Assembly (NCBI GenBank): GCA_008828725.1
Contig: MEHQ01002939.1
Coordinates: 1-64,000, forward strand
Reading direction: 5' to 3'
Length of the DNA: 64,000 bases
Origin: Saccharina japonica
Taxonomy: Eukaryota > Sar > Phaeophyceae > Laminariales > Laminariaceae
Under the pieces are notes generated by a model. It saw nothing but the letters and a program-made list of their open reading frames with translations. It was not told the DNA's origin and searched no databases. This document shows, piece by piece, positions 35,314-46,339 of this stretch. Position numbers and translations under genes: made by a program. Every line of letters begins with the position of its first letter. Within the stretch, counting starts at the first letter, position 1.

Positions 35314-38300
35314 ATGAACCAGAGGGCGATCACGGATGCCATCGCGCAGCTTCAGGCTAAAGGAGATGTGTTCATTCGGCAGGTCATCATCGAACAGAGG
35401 AGGGTGGACGATATCACTGCTGTGAGTGTATTTTTTATGCAAAAAGCATAACAACGTCAGCCGCCGACGTACTGCTGTACCAGGCAGAGTGTTGGCAGGA
35501 ACGAAAAGAAAGAGTAGGGACCAATAACGTTTACCCTCGGCCGATCTGAATTGACTCCCGCATGTTGTGGCCTGCACTGCATACTGCACGATAGAGCTTG
35601 TTGGAACATGGAGCCTGTTTGAGTACGAATGTAATATCCCTGCAATTCAAATTGAACTGCCAGCCCCAAGTAAATGGCAGTGCTCTTCTCGTGCTCGTAC
35701 ATGAACAACTTACTTTACGCGGTATAAAATGTCCAACTGCCGTTGTACAGTAGTATAATGGTGAAAAAAACACGAGCTGGGTTCGGGACGATCTTGCGTC
35801 ACCAGTATACGGTACGTACGTACACCAGATACGTACTGGTATACCAGGTACTGGCATGACCATGTATTTGTTTCAATACTGTCTCTGCCTCGCCCGTATA
35901 CCCGCTTCGCTGACCGCTCTGCTCGCTGCCGTGGAGATACCATCACATCAAAGAGCTGGAGTATTGGCAGCAGCGATATTTTAATCTTGTGAGCAACAAA
36001 AGCAACGCCTTTCATGCCGTGCTCTTCAAAGTTTTCCGTTGTTCGCATACTGTGATACTCTGTACCGCCCGCTGCGTGCACACTCCTCGACGGCACCTTC
36101 CGACAGGCGTTGCGGCAGGCGCGGAGCGAGATAGACGCACTCCGACAAAGGACGAAGACAGGAGCAATCGATGTCTTGAACCTTCACAGGCAAGAAGACA
36201 TTTTAAATATTACCACGGCTGCTGCACATGTACTTGTCCGAAAACATGTAACGCGCTTCGGCAGAAAAAAAAGTCGGAAATGTCACGTTGCCGCCAATTT
36301 TGGTGTCCAATTCCTACATCCGCGCACGTGGTACTGTTATACCAACCTTGTTTTTTTGCCGAATAGATGGGGACGAAAACAGTACAACATCCGCAACCTA
36401 ACCACAATGTTCACCATTGCGTAAAGCTACTTTACGTCGAATGCTACGTAGTGTCCATCAATGCCACCACACCGCCCTTGCGTGCTTCTACACGTGTCAT
36501 TCGCGTGTTCATGCGTGCGTTATAGCGCAGGTTGGGTTCATAACTTCGAATGCTATGAGTAGCTGAATTATGATTCGTCGAATAAAGCGCCCACTCACGC
36601 ACTGTGAGTACATTGTTATCTGCGTGTGGTACCTTAACGTTGTTCGCCATCCCATCAAACTCACTTCTTGTCCCCGAAAAAGAAGCTAAATATCGCCGGA
36701 TTCGAACCTGAAGACCGACTGTTGCAGACTCTTGCAGTCAAGGCCTTCGCTACGTGGGCGACTGGCAATTGCTCTCATTAATAGCTCACATGTTATACAC
36801 AAGGCAAATACACAAGGCACGCGGCTTGGGAAAAGGCCTGCTTATTCGAACTGTGCGAACAAATGGTGTGCTCTTCTCGTTCCTGTTTTTTGCCAGGACT
36901 ACCCCCAACCCTGCACATCAGCGAGCCGACGGACTCGACCCCACCAAGCAGGCAGATCAGAACCAGAGAAAACTCGTGACGAATATGGAAGCACGACTTA
37001 ACAAGGTGTGTATTATGCGTATTGTATTCGAGAACGTGAGCCGGGGAAAATGTTATCTAACTGCTCGATGAAAAACGGACGGCGATACGAAGTATACGTT
37101 CAAAAGACGGAGCAACTGGCTCTGTCGATATTTCTGCTCGTGCCTTTTCGAGTTTTGTCTCAGTTTGTTTTTTCGTTGACGTTCGGCATTCTTGTCCAAT
37201 CAGATATCCAAGCCAAAACTCTTCTCTCCCATTACTCGTGTTTTCACTCCATACAAAAACGACCCAAAGTGATCAACGCCAGCACCGCGATGGATATCGA
37301 TATCTGACACACACACATACAAGCAACCTACACCAACGCTCAGCTTTATTTTATTTTCCGTGCGTTTTTTGTTTTGCGGCGTTCAACCGAAAAAATACAA
37401 ACACGCAGTTGCTTATCCGACATAGCGAGACCGTCAACGGCAACGCCCGACTCAAGCAAAAGATCAACCACCTCCGCAAGGAGCGCACGACCACGAACGA
37501 GGTTCACGCGAGTTACGAGGCCAGCATCCATCAGATTCGCGGGGAGATTACGAGCCTCATGGCGCAGGCGTCCGCGGTCAACGATCACCGCGAAGAGCTT
37601 GTGAAGACCAGAGAGGTGTGGAAATGGCGACGTAAAGCGCGGGCTCAAAAACGAAATTGTTGGGGGGGGGGTTCTGGCTGACAAGTCAATGGTTTCCGTA
37701 CGAGATTTAGAGAGTCCTAAATCGTAGATATCGACCATGCCGACAAACATCGGGTTGTCTTGCGTTTGGATGCACAGTAGTACGCGTTACTACTGCTACT
37801 ACTGTGGACAGGAGGGTTTGCAGATATTCGATATTTTAGTCCCCCCTGCTCTATACCTGTACAGGGTGGTCAGGCACGGTTCAGTGTCTGCAGTTGACGA
37901 ACAAATTACCGGACGCTTAGCACATATTCATACCTGTCACGATACTGCCAGTAACGGTGTCGGGAACATCAGCTGGGTCGAAACTAGGACGAACACGTGT
38001 TCTGCGGCACGTGCCCTTGTATAATAATATGCGTTTTTTCCTCCCGCATGTTTTCTTAGCATCCCAACCCTTTCATTTCCTTGTGGCGCGCAGGATGCAC
38101 TCATCCAGAACAAGGAGGCGACAAAGCGCTTCGACGCGCGAATGAGCGAGCTGTCCGATTTCGTCGAGATGCAGGTTCGTACACCGCAAGACACGGACAC
38201 ATACATACCTAGTGTGGTGCTTTTCTTGAACGGGCTGAAACGCTTCAAGCTACATACGAGTATGGCAAGTTGAGTTTTCATCGACGACCGATGTTCTGTT

Positions 38301-41300
38301 TCTTCGATGACAAAGGCGTGCGTTGCTTATCGCGATGCCCCCAGAATACAGAGTGCAGCCCGAAAACGTGCGGCCGTAATTTGTTATTTCTCGAGAGCCG
38401 AACGCCACGCGTAGTATCCCCTGGCGAAAAGTCGCTTGTCGAGAATGCTGAAGCCATCCATCATCACAGCACTACTGTGTACGTACGTACTCTCAGGAAC
38501 CCGTTGTATCCCCTCTTCAATAACCCAGCAGCCTCTTGAGCGCTTCGAACGAATTTTCGATGTTGAGAAAAAATTTTTCAAAGGGGTTTTCCTTGGGGTA
38601 TTACTGCTGAATACGCGTGTCGCATGAAAACATCTTGATAACTTACTTGTGAGCCCTCACAGGGCTGAAGGCGATCAAAGTCTTCTGTACCTTCAGGAAA
38701 AATGGCATGCTACAATCGCCAAGCACGGGAAGCACAACATCTGGTGCACGGTACAAGTTCAGTCATGGGCGCATTTTAGGTTTTGGAAGAAAAACAAACT
38801 ACTCTGTGGCGCTGGGTTTTCTGCAAAAAGTGCTCAAGTCGAAAAAAGCGGTGAAAATAAAAGACTACACCTGGCTCTTGCTGACAGGGATCCCCCCCCC
38901 CCCCTCCGACGCACCGCTGCAATCAGAACGAACGCTTCGAAGAGAGCGTAGACAGGGCTGCCAAGGAGGGAAAAGACATGAGCAGCGCTCTCGAAACGGT
39001 AGAAATATCGGGAAACCTTAGCGTCGACGAAGAGGCTGTCGTGCGCGGGCGCCTGGAAGAGATGGAAGAGGCCGAAGAGAAGGAACAGGCTAACGACAGA
39101 GCCATCGAGGACAGGATAAAGGTGCCCCGCGTCACTTATATACTGGCATACGTCTGGTTTTTGGTGATGGAGAAAAAAAAATAAAAAATGAATATTGGCG
39201 ACGAGCGTTTTTTTTTATGTATGCCCTTTAAAAAGACACCTCAGCTAGCTGTGATGTGGAGGGTTTTCGTCGAAACTCCTATTTGCAAGCTGCGTGGGAT
39301 ACTTCGATCGCGCGTTATCCGAGCCGTGAAATATCCAAACGCAAAATGCTAAATATAGGAGATGTGTGGGTGTGTCAATTTGACCCAGATGTTATCATAC
39401 TAACGGAAAAATTATCACCAACGGAGCACGTACGTCGTCGGTCGTGCATCATGGTTGGAGAGTGGAAGATGTGCCACTGTTTCAGGCCCCCCAGCGAAAA
39501 TTCTACGGCAACGTACGAACTGAGTCGAGAAGCGGTTATGGTAGCGGCCCGTGGTACTATATGTACCACTGTTCACAGACGGGCTCGCATACTATTTACC
39601 CGATCGAAGCTGACACGTCTTCACAATAACCTCAACGTACGCCGTATGGCCGTCGAGCTTCCAAACAACCAGCGCGGGAGGTGACTTCCCTAGAGGTGCC
39701 CGATCGGCTTGTGTGCCGTTAAACCGGACAGCAGTAAGAGATCTGCGTATTTCCACAGTACACGGGCGGCATACGAAGTGCTTGTGATTAGCTTGTTCAC
39801 TCCGCCACCGCGCGTCGATTTTTGAAGGAAAAGTTGCCGCGTCACCGCTGCCGCTGCTGCTGCCGCTGCTGCCGCTGCCGCTGCTGCCACTGCTGCCGCT
39901 GCTGCAGCAGCTCGTGGGTTCAATTCACATTTCTGTATATACATAACCTAACAAGACAAATCAAACCACGCCACGTCGCCATCCTTCGCACGCACTTGCC
40001 TGCAAAAACAAAAACAATAACAAACAAACAAAAGTGGTACGAGGAAGCGTTCGAGGAGATTAAAACGGTGTCCAACATCGACGACCTGGACCGACTCGTG
40101 GCAGTGTTCATGAAGCAGGAGGACGAGCACTTTTCGCTCTTCAACTACATTCAAACCGTCAACCAGGAGACCGACCAGCACTTGGAGAAGACGGAGGAAC
40201 TAGAGGTGACGACTGGTACAGCACGTAGCCAAGCATTACCGTATACATGTACGTATGCGGGCACTGTACGGATAGCGACGCGACGTTATCTGCCCCAAAG
40301 TAACACGGCGATAGGACACAGCGTAGGGCCTTGTTCGAATGAGGTGAACTGAGCTTTCACGGCAAAAAATATCAACCAAAGCCGAAACCACCAAGGGTTG
40401 TTCCGTCCTGTGGGTAAAACCAAAGTCAACAAACATGCCCTGTATCCGTTTATCTGCCCCCCCCCCCATCATCGTCTCTTGCGCTCCTGCACCGCACAAC
40501 TTTGGTGGCAGGCGGAGATAGCAAAGTACGAAGAGGAGCAAGGCGTAGAAGAACGCCAGCGGGTAGCCATAATAAAAAACTTGCACGAGAAAGCCAAAGC
40601 TCAGCAAGCAGCCAGTGAGATCTGGGCGACGAAACTAGAAGAATCACAAGCCGTGGCGGATAGTCTCGCGAAAAAGGTGAGACGCCCCGTGCTCAGATTT
40701 TGTCGAGACGGAGTCAACACCTGTCCCCAAATCGGTGCTACGGCTCGCGCGCATCAAGCGCACACGTTGCGTAGAAATTCGATCCGACAAGGAGGAGGAT
40801 CATGCAGTACAGTTGCTGTCGACCTGTAGTTGAGCATGACGCTGTCAGTATGAGTGGGTCTGTTGTGTTGAGTGGAATCGTGATTTATGAAGCGTCTGCA
40901 CCGAATACTCGCATGATGTGCATACTGGCGTGGGTTCGCCCCGGCATATACATACGTCATGATCCGGCAGATGCGCTAGCCCTGCACCGCCCGTTCAGAT
41001 CCTTACAGATCGACTGGCTAACCCATATATTTGTCGTCACGGCAGCAGGCTTACTGCATTTCCAAAAGTGGACGGTATGTTTTCCACCCGTCTCTAGCTG
41101 CAGTTGTACAGAAGCAGAAGGGAAAGCGAGATACCAAGCCACAGTAGCATACCGCGCCTCCAGCCTCGGCAAGATGTGCATAAACCCGCCGGGCCTGCAA
41201 CTGTTAACGCCCCCCCCCCCCCTTCTAAGTCCGCCTCACAAGCGGTTCTTAGTATTAATAGAATTCAGCTCACCCTTCATTCGATTCGCCCAACACCTCA

Positions 41301-44020
41301 CGTTTCGCTTCGCGCTTGGTACTAGCGATGTCTGCCTGGTCGGTGAAAACCTGACATGCTCCGCCCCGGCATTGTAGGGATGCGAGGGTCTATGGCCATA
41401 CGACCTACGGCCATGCATGAAAATGAAGTACACCCCCACCCCCCCCCTATCATCTTAGCCTCATTAAACTGTGATTTTTTGCCCATTGTGGACGTCGTAT
41501 ACCTTTCATCCGGCTCAGGCTCAGTCCATCTGCTTCAAGATTCAGTGTGACCAGTACCTGCAGACCGCGGCCAAGGACGCCACCGGGGAACGCGCGGCTG
41601 GGCTCCAGGCTATGGCGAGCACCTTAACGGGACAGGGTATCACCGTTTCCAACATCGTCGACTACATGGGCCTGATCGAGCAGCGCTCCGTACAGGTCAG
41701 GAGGGGGGATTCGTGAAGGGGGGGAGGGGGTATGCCCTACGACGGATGCACCAAATACGCTTGTTGCGCTAGCGTTTCGTGCGTTATTTTTCGTCGGCTG
41801 GGTGATTCTGCAAACCATCACGGTCGAGCGATGATGATGGTTCATGCGGTGACAAAAGAAAAACAAGACCGTGGTCCAGAAACCACGAGGGTTTTTGTTG
41901 TTGGAAACGTAGAGAAAAAAAATGTCGACCAGACACGCTTGCTTGTCGTGGATGTCAGTACCATCCAGGTGCCCGGCGATGTATGTTGCTGCCAAGCGAC
42001 CTCTTGCAGCGGGTCGAATGACCGTGACTACGTACGTTCGAGCGGATTTTCCTACAACAACAAAAAACATCATTTGAAGCATGTCGCCACATGTCTCGGG
42101 CATCTTGAGAACAAGAACATCCCATTCTCCCGTGAACCTTTGTCTTGTTGTTTCGCTCTAACCAGCGCTCGATCCCCCTCACCCCTATAAATATATGATA
42201 TATTTATAGGTTGGGTTGGCGTCGGTTGGCAACGACGCTGTAAAACACGCCACTCGCTGCGTGAGCTAGACAACCAGGGTGCCGTTTTTTTTTTTTTCTA
42301 TTTTTTTTTAGGCGGTCACCAAAGCTGGCGGTCGAGTAGATATTTGTGCGGGGTGGAGACCTTTGCTCCGCACAAGGGGAATGGTCGTATCACGTAGTGT
42401 TAATATGGTAAGGCATCCGCGAGGCAGTACATAGTAAAACCCATTGCTGTCTCCGGAAGTGGCCACACCAGAAATTAAAGTTAACTCATTGAAGCTGTCG
42501 TCCATATGCAAGTCCGCCTCAGAGGCGGTTCTTAGCAGGATGCAGCTCACCCTCCATGCGACCGCCCAATACCTCACGGCGCTTCGCGCTTGGTGCAAGC
42601 AATGTCTGCCTGGTTGGTGAAAACCCAACGTGCTCCCCGTCCCGGCATTGTAGGATGCGAGGGTCTATGGTCATATGACTACGGCCGTGCACGACATGAG
42701 TACACCCCCCCCCCCGGACTAAATAAAAGTCGCGCCGGCTACCCCCCCATATAATATATGATATATTTATAGGTTGGGTTGGCGTCGGTTGGCAACGACG
42801 CTGTAAAACACGCCACTCGCTGCGTGAGCTAGACAACCAGGGTGCCGTGTTTTTTTTTGTTATTTTTTTTTGGCGGTCACCAAAGCTGGCGGTCGAGTAA
42901 TCATTTGTGCGAGGGTGGAGAACCTTTGTCCGCACAAGGGGAATGGTCGTACCACGTAGTGTTAATATGGTAAGGCGTCCGCGAGGCAGTTACATAGTAA
43001 AACCCATTGCTGTCTCCGGAAGTGGCCACACCAGAAATTAAATTAACTCATTGAAGCTGTCGTCCATATGCAAGTCCGCCTCAGAGGCGGTTCTTAGCAG
43101 GATGCAGCTCACCCTCCATGCGACTCGCCCAATACCTCACGGCGTTTCGCGCTTGGTGCAAGCAATGTCTGCCTGGTTGGTGAAAACCCAACGCGCTCCG
43201 TCCCGGCATTGTAGGGATGCGAGGGTCTATGGTCATATGACTACGGCCGTGCACAACATGAGTACACCCCCCCCCCCGTCAGATCCATGCCGACTTGCTA
43301 GCTGAAAGCCATGCATACGAGCAAACGTGAATAATCCGGGCCTGTCTAGATACGCAGGTGCGCTGCAGACGACATGCCAACAGTGAGCAAGCAGTAAAGT
43401 ATGTGCGCACGATAATTGAACCTCAATTGTAAGTTACATTCTAGAGCCTTCGATATAGATAATAAATATGTCTGTAACCCAGGCATATACCCCCCCAACG
43501 TATGTATGAGATAAATCTTGTTACTACAATATTTACGAAAGGGGCACAAAGGTAGAACACATCAGAACTAACGAGCGGTTCCAAAACCGCCTAATCATAT
43601 TATTAAACAGCCATAATTAGTTATGACTACTTATAGTTCACCACATAAATAGGGCCGGGTAAACGCATAAGAACCATAATATGCTAATCTAATAGAGTCT
43701 AATCATAAGTGGTGAGAACATGAAAGAACATATCCGCAGCCCCCTGACCCCACCGCCCGGCCCCGCCCCCGCCCCCGCCCCCCGCCCCGCCCCACCCCGC
43801 GCAGGTGATATCGAACTACACGAAGAAGCTCGTCAACACAGACCCGGAGGCGAACCCGATACGCGGCCCGTTTCAGCCCCCGTCCTGGGAGCTGCCGGAA
43901 GGGTCGGAGTATCCCGACGTTTCTGACGACGAGTCTGAGGGGGAAGAGACCAACACCGGGGACCGGCCTGTGTCGCTAGACGAAACGAGGAAAGAGATGG
44001 AGGAGAGGATGGAGAAGAAG
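35314..44020 (+). CDS. Outer dynein arm docking complex coiled-coil protein (ODAD1/CCDC63/DC2-like), 11 exons, 3' end missing
   Basis: Exons: 35314-35421, 36107-36189, 36897-37005, 37409-37615, 38094-38174, 38697-38750, 38927-39121, 40035-40205, 40512-40676, 41519-41695, 43805-44020. All phases agree, giving 522 codons without a stop. The family anchors outer dynein arms to ciliary doublet microtubules. The protein is coiled-coil almost throughout: KQKINHLRKER (exon 4), NKEATKRFDARMSEL, EEMEEAEEKEQAND. The diagnostic segment is DDLDRLVAVFMKQEDEHFSLFNYI (written in two parts: DDLDRLVAVFMKQ and EDEHFSLFNYI, about residues 296-318), followed by VSNIVDYMGLIEQR in exon 10. Exon 11 has an acidic stretch (DVSDDESEGEET). 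The intron after exon 2 begins with GC (AG/GCAAGA). Exon 6 borders are the least certain. An in-frame stop precedes the chosen ATG. The terminal exon was not found; exon 11 is duplicated at 62044-62259. Confidence 0.88.
36691..36763 (-). tRNA. tRNA-like sequence, probably degenerate
   Basis: On the minus strand 'gtcgcc' at one end can pair with 'ggcgat' at the other, and a T-loop-like 'ggttcgaatcc' is present. I could not form a convincing anticodon stem. It lies in intron 2 of the docking-complex gene. More likely a pseudogene or SINE head than a working tRNA. Confidence 0.3.
39828..39915. repeat. (CTG/CCG)-rich triplet repeat
   Basis: Interrupted GCTGCTGCC/GCTGCCGCT triplet array within intron 7 of the docking-complex gene. 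It gives poly-Ala or poly-Cys in open frames that have no other support. Confidence 0.9.
41228..41453 (+). repeat. Partial, diverged copy of C-tail repeat
   Basis: Matches the second half of the units at 42186/42749 ('aagtccgcctca', 'gcggttcttag', 'ggcattgtagggatgcgagg') and ends in C-rich sequence. It lies just before exon 10. Confidence 0.85.
42186..42715 (+). repeat. C-tail repeat unit 1
   Basis: About 530 bp. It starts with the palindrome tataaatatatgatatattta, continues with 'ggttgggttggcgtcggttgg' (given in part), and ends 'catgagtac' plus a C run. The second unit follows within 35 bp. No coding capacity or inverted termini were seen. It lies in intron 10 of the docking-complex gene. 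Confidence 0.9.
42749..43277 (+). repeat. C-tail repeat unit 2
   Basis: Nearly identical to unit 1 and to the unit at 61006-61533, including the AT palindrome at the start and 'atgagtacacccc' at the end. Confidence 0.9.
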
Positions 44021-44400
44021 GTGAGGGGGAGGGGGGGGGGGCTTTGATGTATTTCGCGAACAGGCAAGGGGTTGGGGGTTAGGGCGGGATCCCCAGCGGA
44101 GGATTGCTTGTGTGCCGTGACTGCAAGGTAGAACGTTTCTGGTAGAAAGAGCCCCTACACCTGGGGCTGTCAACACAGAATGTCCCCTCGTACTCGAGCG
44201 CAAAGTCCTAGATGATGTTCGCTTTTAATAAAAATCGAGCGCTACGCACGATCCGGTTGTTCATGGGTGTGTTGTACCGCCGAGCATCGAAGGCGTGCAT
44301 GCTATGTGGAGAGCAATCGTCTACGTAACGTCTCCGCGCGTGAGGGTTCAACAATAAATGTATTCAACTATCTTCCGACACACGACACGTGGGTCCCGTT

Positions 44401-46331
44401 TAGGCCCAGGCCTTTAAGGCACGCCGCAGGCGCAAATAGGCATACGGAGATAGGCCCGCCGCAGGCGAAAAAAAACGAAATAGGCACGTAGATAGGCAAA
44501 TGCCTGAAATGCCTTAAACGTGCCTATCTATGCCTGAAATAATGCCTTAAACGTGCCTGAAACTGTCAAGGCACATCCCCCACTAATTTCAAGTAGTTTT
44601 AGGGTTTCAGGCATAAATGCCTATCTTGCTCAATCCCATGCTAATTTCAAGTAGTTTTGGGTTTCAGGCATAAATGCCTATCTTGCTCAATCCCATGCTA
44701 ATTTCAAGTAGTTTTGGGTTTCAGGCATAAATGCCTACCTGACTTCCTATCTTGCCCAATCCCACACTAATTTCAAGTAGTTTTGGGTTTCAGGCATAAA
44801 TGCCCATCTTGCTCAATCCACACTACTTTCAAGTAGTTTAGGGTTTCAGGCATAAATGCCTATCTTGCTCAATCCACACTAATTTCAAGTAGTTAAGGGT
44901 TTCAGGCATAAATGCCTATCTTGCTCAACCCAACACTAATTTCAAGTAGTTTAGGGCTTCGGACATAAATGCCTATCTTGCTCAACACGCGACTGTAACA
45001 CATTTTGAACTGCACATTCGTTTTCGGAGACGAACCACTAGACGAACTACCTGGTACTTGGAATTAGTTAGCATTTTCCCTTTGGAACTGCACACCTGCA
45101 TTTTTCCTATGATACTTGATTGAAGTTTCGGAGCAACGAAATGGCAAAAAATAGCTAAGAATACGATTAATAGCTTAAAAACATATGTATATACAACAGC
45201 AAACAAGGCTGCAGGTGTGCGCGTTACCTACTGTAGCAATATATACTCAAGAATAATGGTGTACGGCGCTACGCAAATTTCCTCGAGACTCGACTATTAA
45301 TAGGTATTTTGTACTGGCTCAACGTGAACCATCGTACGGTTATGCCATCATCAGTAAAGTGAACCGACAACCGAAAGTCGTTTTTTTCGGTCGGTTTATT
45401 TCGGTTTTTCCAAACCGAAAACCGACTTCTATTTTTCGGTTTTTCGGTTGTGTACGGCTTGAGAAAGGTACACTCCAGCTTGTGTTTTTTGGCTTCCGCG
45501 AAGTGTTGCGTATACCGTATTAATAATGGAACGAACAGGGGACGCTCTCTAACGCCATAACTCATATAATATGTATGAAACAAAACGAGCTTTGATTCGC
45601 ACTGTTATTTAATAAAAATAAATCATCAATTTCGAATCCAAACCTTGTGCATGCGCCGGCGAGCAACTCATCAAGCCCCAGCGTTGGCTATGTTCTGCCC
45701 CATCACCCTTCAGCGATATGATCGGTCGATTCATCGGACACAAAAACCACAAGAAAGCACCATCCAAATCATTGAAAGCCCGTTGCCTAGTCTACATCGT
45801 TCCGTGAAGAGCCTGCGTATCAGAAGACGCCAAGCAAGAGTGTTGTTCTACGTCACCCAATGACCCTCACTTGACGGCACACTACGATTGGTGTTGACCG
45901 TTGACCCCTCTCTACCGCAATCTACGAAACTGCTGATGGTTGTGTGCGTACTTCCTTCTATACCGGACATGGTGCTTGCCACCCAGAAGGTGGTATCGTG
46001 ATACTCTGGGACGACGCTATCCCTGGCTGTTAGCAGAGCTGTGGCCGTGCGGGACGCCTTGGCTGTGCGCTGTGCGTCTGTGCGTGCACTGATGCACTGT
46101 GTGACCGCGTGACCGCAAAAAAAAAACACAATAAATAACCCCCTTTCCCCTAAATTTGGGAGTTCCAATATAAGGGCGTTATTTTTTTAAGCTTTATTTG
46201 TCATTTTGACATGCCTGGCCGTGCCTGAGAAAAGATAGGCAAGATAGGCACAAAACTCGCGTTCAGGCACGCTGTTTTCAGAAAAGGTCATTCAGGCATT
46301 ATTTCAGGCATGCCTTAAAGGCCTGGGCCTA
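44401..46331. mobile_element. hAT-like non-autonomous DNA transposon, 1931 bp
   Basis: Perfect inverted ends of 21 bp begin TAGGCCCAGGCC. The 8-bp direct repeat GTCCCGTT flanks it at 44393-44400 and 46332-46339. The duplicate locus has a single GTCCCGTT at 62633-62640 with no insertion, so the borders are exact. An 8-bp target duplication is typical of hAT elements. No transposase is recognisable inside; the interior has a tandem array of about 57 bp units and many 'ataggca'/'gcctgaaa' words near both ends. Superfamily assignment is inference from the target size. Confidence 0.9.
44582..44985 (+). repeat. Seven tandem units of about 57-69 bp inside the hAT-like element
   Basis: Units carry 'ctaatttcaagtagtttt', 'gggtttcaggcataaatgcc' and 'tatcttgctcaatcc', starting near 44582, 44640, 44697, 44766, 44826, 44878 and 44934. 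Not a CRISPR array: there are no unique spacers and the host is a eukaryote. Confidence 0.9.
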
Positions 46332-46339
46332 GTCCCGTT

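Noticed and set aside
36691..36763. Functional tRNA gene
   Set aside because: Acceptor-like ends and a T-loop-like word are present, but no sound anticodon stem can be formed, so it is listed only as tRNA-like.
44582..44985. CRISPR-like array
   Set aside because: Units are whole tandem repeats without unique spacers, inside a eukaryotic DNA transposon.
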